DNA of 64,000 nucleotides, from positions 1,612,001-1,676,000 of the forward strand of contig NZ_CP021744.1 in the NCBI RefSeq assembly GCF_002192455.1, given 5' to 3'. The notes beneath the pieces were generated by a model, which worked only from the letters and a program-made list of their open reading frames with translations, made no database searches and was not told the origin of the DNA. Below are positions 7,765-15,700 of the stretch, piece by piece (the stretch's first letter is position 1; each line of letters starts with the position of its first letter). The stretch is from Streptomyces albireticuli. GTDB taxonomy: Bacteria; Actinomycetota; Actinomycetes; Streptomycetales; Streptomycetaceae. The position numbers and the translations under genes are program-made.

Positions 7765-8631
7765 ACGGATTCGGAATCGAGTGCGCTCGCGCCCGCCACC
7801 GGGTGAGGGATAAACAGGAGCCTCGTCCGGTGATCCTGGGAGGCTAATTCCGGCTTCCGCGGAACCGTCCGGGAATGCATTCACCGGGCGCGCCTCACTT
7901 GCCGCACGGATGGTCGCCGCGTGCCACCAGAGGAGGATAGGGACTCGTCCAGCAATCTTCCATTCAGGCTTTACTTCGATCGCATTTTTCACCCACATGC
8001 ACTTGTGGAGCGAATCGCTGATCGATCATGACCGATTTTACTCAAAGTGAGGCCGTGGACACCGATCCCGTTGAACCGGCGACGATCCCCCGCGACCAGG
8101 ACATCTCGCCACCGAAAACCGGCCAGTAGGGCATTGGCGGGAGCCGGTGGGTGTTTACTGGCACGACGGTCTGAGCCTTGGCGGGTCCAGGCTGCCTCGG
8201 CCGGGGGTCCGGGTTGGTCCCTTGACCCCCGGCTCTCGCTCCCCCGCCCCACTCCGCCCCGTCGAGGGCCGGCGCGGGAATTCGCGCATATTTTCACCGG
8301 GTGCCGGTGATTCCGCTCACCCATTCACAGCTCCGCGAATTCAACCGGAAATAATTCCTGGGAACACCGGCCCGAAAACCCCACCCCAGGGGGCGCACGC
8401 CTGAAATTTCACGCCCCCGGCGTACGCGTGACGTGGAGCACATCGTCCTATTAGTGAGGATTCCCCCTCGCCTCAGGGAATCTTCGCCGTCGCAGCCGCA
8501 TCGGGGTAGCGTTTGGAACGCCACTTGCTATCGCAGACCTCGCCTAACCACCGAGAGCCGCAATCCGGTCACAAGAGGCACTGGACCCGCCAAATTCCAT
8601 AAAATTCCACACCGAAAGGCTCAGCCACGCC
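7765..8631. other. Long non-coding region before the Crp/Fnr pair
   Basis: About 870 bases without a convincing long gene. The stretch 7945-8045 is markedly AT-richer than the surroundings and contains the palindrome TGATCGATCA at 8019-8028. A 33-codon frame begins at 8028. The segment 8400-8630, just before the small membrane protein, is also relatively AT-rich and is the likely promoter/leader. The stretch could hold a small RNA or several regulatory sites; I cannot assign one. Confidence 0.45.
8028..8129 (+). CDS. Possible 33-residue small protein
   Basis: The frame begins MTDFTQSEAVDTDPVEPAT and ends with a TAG at 8127. The product would be acidic in its first half and soluble, with no Cys and no membrane segment. 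The only purine-rich element upstream is GGAG, seventeen bases away, so translation would be weak unless the message is leaderless. Third-position G/C bias is moderate, not the extreme seen in neighbouring genes. The start overlaps the palindrome TGATCGATCA. It may be a real micro-protein or chance. Confidence 0.25.
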   Translation: MTDFTQSEAVDTDPVEPATIPRDQDISPPKTGQ

Positions 8632-8880
8632 GTGGACCAAACCGTCTACTACCTCACCGTCGTCGCGTTTGTCGCGCTCATGGCGGCGCTCGGGGCGTAC
8701 GCGATCAAGCGCCTCTCGAACCGCCCCCGCGCCCTCGCCGCCGTGCTGCTGGCGATCACCGCGGTGATCGGCGCCTTCCCCCCGGTCATCCGGGCGCTGG
8801 CGTCGCCGCCCGCGGCCATGGGCCCGGTGGGACCCGCGCCGGTTCCCGCCGGCCGGGAAGCGCCTGGGAGCCGGCCGTGA
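8632..8880 (+). CDS. Small two-helix membrane protein
   Basis: Protein of 82 residues from a GTG start. Two hydrophobic helices are clear: YYLTVVAFVALMAALGAYAI and ALAAVLLAITAVIGAFPPVI, separated by a short basic loop (KRLSNRPR). This gives a hairpin topology with a Pro/Gly-rich tail. It has no recognised family. Its TGA overlaps the GTG of the Crp/Fnr-type gene (GTGA), so the two are translationally coupled and probably work together. The coupling suggests that the membrane protein senses or sequesters the regulator, but this is inference from context. GAAAGG lies twelve bases upstream of the start. Confidence 0.7.
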   Translation: MDQTVYYLTVVAFVALMAALGAYAIKRLSNRPRALAAVLLAITAVIGAFPPVIRALASPPAAMGPVGPAPVPAGREAPGSRP

Positions 8881-9647
8881 CGCCTTCCCCGAACCCCGAG
8901 CCCTCCCGCGTCTCCGACGTGCTCTCGGGCCGCCGCCGGCCCGAGGGCACCCTCCTGGACGGGCTTTCGCTGAGGTCGCGGTCGTTGATGATCCAGCTGG
9001 GGCAGACCCGCCCGTACGCCAAGGGCGAGCCACTGCCGACCGGTGGCCCGGACAACACCGTCCACATCGTGCTCGACGGCTGTGTGTCGCAACAGCGCAC
9101 GCACTTCGGCACCTCGATCCTGCGGTTCCGGGGGCCCGGGCAGGTGCTGGAGGAACACAAGCTGGTGGAGCCGGACACCCCCGGGCCCACGACGATCTGC
9201 CTGAGCGGCACCACGACCCTCAGTTTCCCCGCCGAGGCCCTCCAGGACCTGCTCAAACAGCACGTCGTGATCGAGCGGAGGCTGCTCACGAGCCTGGAGA
9301 CACGCAACCGCATGGACGAGCGCGTCTACAGCATGTTCAAGCGGCCGCCGCTGGCGCGCGTCAGCACGCTGCTGCACCACCTGGGCGCCACGGTGGGAGT
9401 GCGGGAGCAGGGCCCGTACGGGGGCGTCCGTATCGAGGGGCCGCGCCAGCGCGACCTCACGGACGCGCTGCTGATCGGCCGGTCGTCGGTGGAGCTGGCG
9501 CTCGGCCGGCTCCGCGAGGAGGGCGTCATCCACAACCGCTACCGGGCGATCGTCGTGCGGGACATGGCCGCGCTCGCGGAGATCGCGGAGCGGCCGGAGA
9601 CGAGGACGGTGAAGAAGGTGACGGTGAAGAAGGGGAAGAAGGGGTAG
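8877..9647 (+). CDS. Crp/Fnr-family transcriptional regulator
   Basis: Regulator of 256 residues. Residues about 30-150 form a cyclic-nucleotide-binding-like beta-barrel (HIVLDGCVSQQRTHFGTSILRFRG in part). A long dimerisation helix follows, then a C-terminal winged helix with the recognition region IGRSSVELALGRLREEGVI. The effector is unknown; the phosphate-binding signature of true cAMP receptors is not evident. The last 15 residues are Lys-rich (KKVTVKKGKKG), an unusual basic tail that could contact DNA or membrane lipid. It is translationally coupled to the small membrane protein upstream. A convergent terminator hairpin follows. Confidence 0.85.
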   Translation: MTPSPNPEPSRVSDVLSGRRRPEGTLLDGLSLRSRSLMIQLGQTRPYAKGEPLPTGGPDNTVHIVLDGCVSQQRTHFGTSILRFRGPGQVLEEHKLVEPDTPGPTTICLSGTTTLSFPAEALQDLLKQHVVIERRLLTSLETRNRMDERVYSMFKRPPLARVSTLLHHLGATVGVREQGPYGGVRIEGPRQRDLTDALLIGRSSVELALGRLREEGVIHNRYRAIVVRDMAALAEIAERPETRTVKKVTVKKGKKG

Positions 9648-9659
9648 GCAGGGCGGGCG

Positions 9660-9694
9660 GGGCGGGTGCGGCGGAGCGTCTCCCCCACCCGCCC
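9660..9694. terminator. Bidirectional terminator hairpin
   Basis: Arms GGGCGGGTG and CACCCGCCC (9 bp), followed by TTTCC on the plus strand, between the convergent Crp/Fnr-type gene and pucR. Confidence 0.65.
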
Positions 9695-9711
9695 TTTCCG
9701 ATGACCGGAGC

Positions 9712-11421
9712 TCAGCTCATCCGCAGCGCCAGGAAGAAGTCCAGCTTGTCCTCCAGGCGCGACAGGTCACGGCCCGTCAGCTGCTCGATCCTGCCGACCC
9801 GGTAGCGCAGGGTGTTCACGTGCAGGTGCAGCCGCGTCGCGCACCGCGTCCAGGAGCCGTCGCAGTCCAGGAACGCCTCCAGCGTCGGGATGAGCTCGGC
9901 GCGGTGCCTGCGGTCGTAGTCGCGCAGCGGGTCCAGGAGGCGGGCCGTGAAGGCGCGGCGGACGTCGTCGGGCACGAAGGGCAGCAGCAGGACGTGCGAG
10001 GCGAGCTCCTGGTGGCCCGCGGCGCAGACGCGGCCCGGGCGGGCGGCGGCCACCCGGCGGGCGTGCCGGGCCTCCTCCAGCGCCCCGCGCAGGCCCTCCG
10101 CCGAGTGCACGGCGGCGCTGACGCCGAGCGTGAGCCGGCCGTCGCCGTCGAGGCCCCGGGTGAGGGGTTCGCGGACGGTGGCGAGGAGCGCGTCGGCGTG
10201 CAGGCCGGGGGCCGCGGGCGCGCCCTCCGTGCCGTCGGCCGGCTCGTCCGGGCCCTCCGGGCGGGACGGGACGGCGGGGAGCGGTACGAGCGCGACCGCC
10301 TCGTCGCCGGTGTGGGCGACGGCGATCCGGTCGGACGGCTCGGGGCCGGTGGCCTCCGGGTCGACCAGGATCTCCTCCAGGAGCGTCTGGGCCACCGGGC
10401 CGCCGGGGATGTCGCCGCCGTCCCACTCGACGCGGGCCACCACGACCTGCCAGTGCGGGGCCGAGCCCAGGCCCGGCAGCAGCACCGGCGCCGCGACCCG
10501 CAGGCGGGCCGCGATCTCGGCGGGCGCCGCGCCGGACTGGACGAGCTCCAGGACCTCCTGGGCGAGCCGGCGGCGCACCGTGCGGGCGGCGTCGCGCCGG
10601 TCCCGCTCGACGGCGATCAGCTGGGTGACACCGTCGAGCAGGTCGAGCCGCTCGGCGGGCCAGTCGCCGGCGTCCGCCTCGACGGCGAGCAGCCAGTCGG
10701 ACAGGACGGTCTCGCGGACGTCCCGGGAGGCGATCCGGCCGCCGCCCCCGATGGGGAAGAGGGAGTACGTGCCGCCGCCGGCGGTCACCCGGTGCGGGCC
10801 GCGGCGGCCCGTGCGGGCCGCGGCCAGGTGCTCGCCCGCGAGGGTGGCGCAGACGGCGGCGGGCAGCTCGGGGCCGGTGCCCGCGAGCGAGGAGCCGGCG
10901 ATCGGGCGGCCGGTGGGCGAGAGCACCCAGGCGCGCAGGTCCAGGTCGGAGCCGAGCAGGTCGAGGACCACCTCGGGGCCGCCGCCCGCCGGGCCCGAGG
11001 TCATCAGCCGGCGGTGCCGGTCGACGACGGCCGCCAGGTCGCCCGCCCGCTCGCCGGAGACCTGCCGCACCACGTGCTCGGTGATGGACGCGAAGGACAC
11101 GTCCTCCACGACGGAGAACAGCGGCAGCCGGTGCCGGGCGCACGCCTGCACCAGGTCGTCGGGGATCGAGCGCATCTCCGCCTCGCCCGCCGCCAGCCCG
11201 GCCACCCCGGCGGCGGTCAGGATCCGGACGAACCGCTCGGAGTCCTCCGGGTCCCGGCGCCACGCGAGCCCGGTGAGCACCAGCTCGCCGCCGGAGAGGT
11301 ACCGGCTGGGGTCCCGCAGGTCGGTGGTCATCACGCCGCGCACGGAGCGGTCCAGCTCGTCCTCGCCGCCGAGCAGCCGAAGGCCCAGCGCTTCGGTCTC
11401 CAGGAGTGCGCGCAGCCGCAT
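9712..11421 (-). CDS. pucR: PucR-family purine catabolism regulator
   Basis: Regulator of 569 residues. The N-terminal PucR domain begins MRLRALLETEALGLRLLGG and includes LSGGELVLTGLAWR. A central CdaR/GGDEF-like region follows. The C-terminal HTH_30 domain shows FLDCDGSWTRCATRLHLHVNTLRYRV and reads to the end. PucR-type proteins control genes for purine or allantoin degradation. It is divergent from the xanthine dehydrogenase operon with 256 bases between, which supports that role; it may activate or repress. The ATG at 11421 is the start of the conserved domain. The open frame continues further upstream but has poor composition there and no domain. Confidence 0.9.
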   Translation of the reverse strand: MRLRALLETEALGLRLLGGEDELDRSVRGVMTTDLRDPSRYLSGGELVLTGLAWRRDPEDSERFVRILTAAGVAGLAAGEAEMRSIPDDLVQACARHRLPLFSVVEDVSFASITEHVVRQVSGERAGDLAAVVDRHRRLMTSGPAGGGPEVVLDLLGSDLDLRAWVLSPTGRPIAGSSLAGTGPELPAAVCATLAGEHLAAARTGRRGPHRVTAGGGTYSLFPIGGGGRIASRDVRETVLSDWLLAVEADAGDWPAERLDLLDGVTQLIAVERDRRDAARTVRRRLAQEVLELVQSGAAPAEIAARLRVAAPVLLPGLGSAPHWQVVVARVEWDGGDIPGGPVAQTLLEEILVDPEATGPEPSDRIAVAHTGDEAVALVPLPAVPSRPEGPDEPADGTEGAPAAPGLHADALLATVREPLTRGLDGDGRLTLGVSAAVHSAEGLRGALEEARHARRVAAARPGRVCAAGHQELASHVLLLPFVPDDVRRAFTARLLDPLRDYDRRHRAELIPTLEAFLDCDGSWTRCATRLHLHVNTLRYRVGRIEQLTGRDLSRLEDKLDFFLALRMS

Positions 11422-11439
11422 CGTGGTCGCCGCCGATCT

Positions 11440-11506
11440 GTCTTGTTGTAACCAGTGGAATGCAGTGGGGTTTCTGAACCCCGCCTTTCGTTCGAATCTA
11501 CAAGAC
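11440..11506. promoter_or_regulatory. Candidate PucR control region
   Basis: Between pucR and the xanthine dehydrogenase genes, the half-sites GTCTTGT (11440-11446) and ACAAGAC (11500-11506) form a perfect inverted pair 53 bases apart. Between them lies the hairpin GGGGTT-TCTG-AACCCC (11467-11482). Well-separated operators would suit DNA looping by a dimeric or oligomeric regulator. The assignment to PucR is inference. Confidence 0.4.
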
Positions 11507-11677
11507 GGCGGGCCTGGCCAGCCAACCGCTTCATGGTTTCGGTGACTGCACCCAGGTGCTCGCACCTCGGTGTACTGGCAGCACACCGCGCGAACAGGAC
11601 ATGCGGCGCCGGGCCCGAACCGGCCGGAACACCCCCCACGGACCGCCTCGTGAGACCCGACCGAGAAGAGAAGATCC

Positions 11678-12565
11678 ATGGAGTTCCTGCGCCCCGGCAC
11701 CTGGGAGGAGGCTCTGGCCGCCAAGGCGGAGCACCCCTCGGCCGTGCCCCTCGCGGGTGGCACGGACGTGATGGTGGAGATCAATTTCGACCACCGCCGT
11801 CCGGAGTACCTGCTGGACCTGAACCGCATCGGCGATTTGTACGAATGGGAGACCGGCGAGCGGGACGTCCGCCTCGGCGCGTCCGTCCCGTACACCAGGA
11901 TCATGGAGCACCTCCGGGGGCCGCTGCCCGGGCTCGCGCTCGCGGCCCACACGGTCGGCTCGCCGCAGATCCGCAACCGGGGCAGCGTCGGCGGCAACCT
12001 CGGCGCGGCGTCCCCGGCCGGCGACTCCCACCCGGCGCTGCTGGCGGCGGGCGCCGAGGTGGAGGCCGAGTCCGTGCGCGGCACCCGGCTCATCCCCGTC
12101 GAGCGGTTCTACACCGGCGTCAAGCGCAACGCCCTGGAGCCGGACGAGCTGATCCGGGCCGTCCGCATCCGCCGGGCCGACGGGCCGCAGCAGTTCGCGA
12201 AGGTCGGCACGCGCAACGCCATGGTGATCGCGGTCTGCGCGTTCGGGCTCGCGCTGCATCCGGAGGCGCGGGCGGTGCGTACGGGCATCGGCTCGGCCGC
12301 GCCCACCCCGCTGCGGGCCCGCGCGGCCGAGGAGTTCCTCGACGCCGCGCTGGCGGAGGGCGGCTTCTGGGACTCCGGCCGGGATCTGCCCCCGTCCCTC
12401 GCGCGGCAGTTCGCCGAGCTCGCGGCGGGCGCCTGCAACCCCATCGACGACGTGCGCGGCAGCGCCCGGTACCGCCGGCACGCGGTGGGCGTCATGGCCC
12501 GCCGCACCCTCGGCTGGGCCTGGGACGCCTACCGCGGCAGCGAGAGGAACACCCGATGCGCGTGA
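11678..12565 (+). CDS. Xanthine dehydrogenase FAD-binding subunit
   Basis: Protein of 295 residues of the molybdopterin-dehydrogenase FAD-binding type. FAD motifs are PLAGGTDVMVEI near the N-terminus and TVGSPQIRNRGSVGGNLGAASPAGD near residue 105, written in part. The C-terminal CO-dehydrogenase flavoprotein domain is complete. It passes electrons from the iron-sulfur subunit to NAD+ or another acceptor. It is the first gene of the operon: the iron-sulfur gene starts ten bases before its stop. A GAGAAGAGAAG purine-rich site precedes the ATG. The subunit order FAD, 2Fe-2S, molybdenum is usual in actinobacteria. Confidence 0.92.
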   Translation: MEFLRPGTWEEALAAKAEHPSAVPLAGGTDVMVEINFDHRRPEYLLDLNRIGDLYEWETGERDVRLGASVPYTRIMEHLRGPLPGLALAAHTVGSPQIRNRGSVGGNLGAASPAGDSHPALLAAGAEVEAESVRGTRLIPVERFYTGVKRNALEPDELIRAVRIRRADGPQQFAKVGTRNAMVIAVCAFGLALHPEARAVRTGIGSAAPTPLRARAAEEFLDAALAEGGFWDSGRDLPPSLARQFAELAAGACNPIDDVRGSARYRRHAVGVMARRTLGWAWDAYRGSERNTRCA

Positions 12566-13092
12566 ACGTCACGGTCAACGGCCGCCCGCGGGAGGCCGAC
12601 GACGTCTGGGAGGGCGAGAGCCTGCTGTACGTCCTGCGGGAGCGGCTGGGCCTGCCGGGCTCGAAGAACGCCTGCGAGCAGGGCGAGTGCGGCTCCTGCA
12701 CGGTCCGTCTCGACGGCGAGCTCGTCTGCGCCTGTCTGGTCGCCGCGGGCCAGGCCGAGGGCCGTGAGGTGGTGACCGTCGAGGGGCTGGCCGAGCTCGC
12801 CGCGGGGCGCGCCGGGGCCGGACCGCCGGCCGGGGAGCGGGATCATGACGGTCCGCCGGCCGCCGGACTCTCGCCCGTCCAGCGGGCGTTCGTCGACGCG
12901 GGCGCCGTGCAGTGCGGCTTCTGCACCCCCGGTCTGCTGGTCGCCGCCGACGATCTGCTGGCGCGCGTCCCCGACCCGTCCGACGCGGACATCCGCGAGG
13001 CCCTCTCCGGCAATCTGTGCCGCTGTACGGGCTACGAGAAGATCCTCGACGCGGTACGCCTGGCGGCCGCCCGTGCGGGAGAGACGGTCTGA
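12556..13092 (+). CDS. Xanthine dehydrogenase 2Fe-2S subunit
   Basis: Protein of 178 residues with two [2Fe-2S] domains. The plant-ferredoxin-like cluster has [11 protein letters not shown] plus CAC downstream. The alpha-helical cluster has QCGFCTPG and [11 protein letters not shown] Gly/Ala-rich linker of about 25 residues between the domains ([18 protein letters not shown]) is longer than in many homologues. It mediates electron transfer between the molybdenum centre and FAD. It overlaps the FAD subunit by ten bases, and the large subunit starts two bases after its stop. Confidence 0.93.
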   Translation: MRVNVTVNGRPREADDVWEGESLLYVLRERLGLPGSKNACEQGECGSCTVRLDGELVCACLVAAGQAEGREVVTVEGLAELAAGRAGAGPPAGERDHDGPPAAGLSPVQRAFVDAGAVQCGFCTPGLLVAADDLLARVPDPSDADIREALSGNLCRCTGYEKILDAVRLAAARAGETV

Positions 13093-13094
13093 CC

Positions 13095-15506
13095 ATGGGC
13101 ACCCCACGCGTCCCCACCGGACTCCCCACCGATCTGCCCGCCGACGCGGGGCCCGGCCGGGCCGGCCGGACGCCGGGCGGCGTCGGCGAGTCCACGCTCC
13201 GCCCCGACGGCACCCTGAAGGTCACCGGCGAGTTCGCGTACGCCTCCGACCTGTGGCACGAGGACATGCTCTGGGGCCACACGCTGCGCAGCCCGCACGC
13301 CCACGCCCGGATCCGCTCCGTCGACGTCTCCGGGGCGCTCGCGACGCCGGGCGTCCGCGCCGTGCTGACCCACGCCGACCTCCCCGCGGCGACCCGCTAC
13401 GGCCTGGAGATCGCGGACACCCCCGTGCTCGCCGACGGCGTGGTCCGCTACCACGGCGAGCCGGTGGCCCTCGTCGCCGCCGACCACCCGGAGACGGCCC
13501 GCCGCGCCGCCGCGAGGATCGAGGTGGACTACGAGCCGCTGCCCGTCGTCACCGACGAGGCGTCCGCGCTCGCCCCCGGCGCCCCCGTGCTGCACCCGGA
13601 CCGCGCGGACGGCCACGCGGCCCACGTCCCGCACCCCAACGTCGTCCACCGGCAGCCCGTGCGCCGCGGTGACATCGCCGCGGCCCGGGCCCGCGCCGAC
13701 GTGATCGTCACCGGTGACTACGAGGTGGGCATGCAGGACCAGGCCTTCCTGGGCCCCGAGTCCGGCCTCGCGGTGCCCGCCGAGGACGGCGGCGTCGACC
13801 TGTACATCGCCACCCAGTGGCTGCACGCCGACCTGCGCCAGCTCGCGCCGGTCCTCGGCCTGCCCGAGGACAAGGTCCGGATGACGCTCTCCGGCGTCGG
13901 CGGCGCCTTCGGCGGCCGCGAGGACCTCTCCATGCAGGCCCACGCCTGCCTGCTCGCCCTGCGCACCGGCCGGCCCGTGAAGATGGTCTACAACCGCTTC
14001 GAGTCGTTCTTCGGCCACGTCCACCGCCACCCCGCCCGGCTCCACTACGAGCACGGGGCCACCAGGGACGGCGAACTCACCCACGTGGCGTGCCGCATCG
14101 TGCTGGACGGCGGCGCCTACGCCTCGTCCTCCCCGGCCGTCGTCGGCAACGCCGCCTCGCTCTCCGCCGGCCCGTACGTCGTCGGCGCCGTGGACGCCGA
14201 GGCCCTCGCGCTCTACACCAACAACCCGCCCTGCGGGGCGATGCGCGGTTTCGGCGCCGTCCAGGCGTGCTTCGCCTACGAGGCGCAGATGGACCGGCTC
14301 GCGGCCGCCCTGGAGCTGGACCCGGTGGAGTTCCGGCAGCGCAACGCGATGTCCCAGGGCGCGGTCATGCCGACCGGCCAGGTCGTGGACTCACCCGCGC
14401 CGGTCGCCGAACTCCTGCGCCGCGTCAAGGCGATGCCGCTGCCGCCCGAGCGGCAGTGGGAGAGCGCGGGCGGCGGCGCGGACGTGCGCGCGCTGCCCGG
14501 CGGGCTGTCGAACACCACGCACGGCGAGGGCGTCGTGCGCGGCGTCGGCTACGCCGTGGGGATCAAGAACGTCGGCTTCTCCGAGGGCTTCGACGACTAC
14601 TCGACGGCCCGGGTCCGGCTGGAGGTCGTCGGCGGGCAGCCGGTGGCCACCGTGCACACGGCGATGGCCGAGGTCGGGCAGGGCGGGGTCACCGTGCACG
14701 CCCAGATCGCCCGTACGGAGCTGGGGGTCACGCAGGTCACCCTGCGCCCGGCGGACACCCGCGTCGGCTCGGCCGGCTCGACCTCCGCCTCCCGGCAGAC
14801 GTATGTGACCGGGGGTGCCGTCCGGCACGCCTGCGAGGCCGTCCGGGAGCGGGTCCTGGAGCTGGGCCGGGCCCGGTTCGGTGCGTACCACCCGGCGTGG
14901 GCCACGGCCGAACTGCTCCTGGAGGGCGGGAAGGTGACCACCGACGGCGGCGAGGTCCTCGCCGGTCTGGCGGAGGTCCTGGAAGGCGAGGCCGTGGACG
15001 TCGAGCTGGAGTGGCGGCACCGCCCCACCGAGCCCTTCGACCTGGTCACCGGGCAGGGCGACGGCCATGTGCAGTACTCCTTCGCCGCCCACCGCGCCGT
15101 GGTCGAGGTGGACACCGAGCTGGGCCTGGTCAAGGTCGTGGAGCTGGCCTGCGCGCAGGACGTGGGGAAGGCGCTGAACCCGCTGTCGGTGGCCGGCCAG
15201 ATACACGGCGGCACCACGCAGGGCCTCGGGCTGGCGGTGATGGAGGAGATCGTCGTCGACCCGGTCACCGCCAAGGTCCGTAACCCCTCCTTCACCGATT
15301 ACCTCATCCCCACCATCCTCGACACCCCCACCCTGCCCATCGACGTCCTCGAACTGGCCGACACGCACGCCCCGTACGGGCTGCGCGGGGTCGGCGAGGC
15401 CCCCACGCTCTCCTCCACACCGGCCGTCGTGGCCGCGATCCGCGCCGCCACGGGGCTGCCGCTCGCCCGGGTGCCGGTGCGGCCGGAGCACCTCACCGGC
15501 ACCTGA
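13095..15506 (+). CDS. Xanthine dehydrogenase molybdenum-binding subunit
   Basis: Large subunit of 803 residues. The first domain begins near GVGESTLRPDGTLKVTGEFAYA. Molybdopterin-binding motifs include QDQAFLGPESG, GGAFGGRED, CGAMRGFGAVQACFAYE and, near the C-terminus, GLRGVGEAPTLSSTPAV; the last contains the conserved Gly-Glu of the active site. It catalyses hypoxanthine to xanthine to urate in purine catabolism. About 15 residues precede the conserved domain. It is translationally close to the 2Fe-2S gene (two-base gap) and followed by a purine permease and the maturation factor XdhC, which makes the purine assignment firm over other molybdenum hydroxylases. Confidence 0.92.
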   Translation: MGTPRVPTGLPTDLPADAGPGRAGRTPGGVGESTLRPDGTLKVTGEFAYASDLWHEDMLWGHTLRSPHAHARIRSVDVSGALATPGVRAVLTHADLPAATRYGLEIADTPVLADGVVRYHGEPVALVAADHPETARRAAARIEVDYEPLPVVTDEASALAPGAPVLHPDRADGHAAHVPHPNVVHRQPVRRGDIAAARARADVIVTGDYEVGMQDQAFLGPESGLAVPAEDGGVDLYIATQWLHADLRQLAPVLGLPEDKVRMTLSGVGGAFGGREDLSMQAHACLLALRTGRPVKMVYNRFESFFGHVHRHPARLHYEHGATRDGELTHVACRIVLDGGAYASSSPAVVGNAASLSAGPYVVGAVDAEALALYTNNPPCGAMRGFGAVQACFAYEAQMDRLAAALELDPVEFRQRNAMSQGAVMPTGQVVDSPAPVAELLRRVKAMPLPPERQWESAGGGADVRALPGGLSNTTHGEGVVRGVGYAVGIKNVGFSEGFDDYSTARVRLEVVGGQPVATVHTAMAEVGQGGVTVHAQIARTELGVTQVTLRPADTRVGSAGSTSASRQTYVTGGAVRHACEAVRERVLELGRARFGAYHPAWATAELLLEGGKVTTDGGEVLAGLAEVLEGEAVDVELEWRHRPTEPFDLVTGQGDGHVQYSFAAHRAVVEVDTELGLVKVVELACAQDVGKALNPLSVAGQIHGGTTQGLGLAVMEEIVVDPVTAKVRNPSFTDYLIPTILDTPTLPIDVLELADTHAPYGLRGVGEAPTLSSTPAVVAAIRAATGLPLARVPVRPEHLTGT

Positions 15507-15700
15507 GGTGCGTACGCCGGGCTTCCGGCGCGCGTTCCTGACACCTCGTCGGCCCCGGCCGGCGGTGCGCCCTTCCGTCCGCGGGTCCGTTCGCCGGCCC
15601 GGTCGTGAGGAGTCCGCCGGCGGGGGCGCCATCCGTTTCCGTCTCGGGCCGTCCCCCGGGTCGTCGGCGATCCACATCCCCCGGAACATGGGAGCAGGCC

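Noticed and set aside
6717..7806. Alternative plus-strand frame overlapping the EEP gene
   Set aside because: Gly/Arg-rich translation without motifs; the EEP frame contains all catalytic motifs in order.
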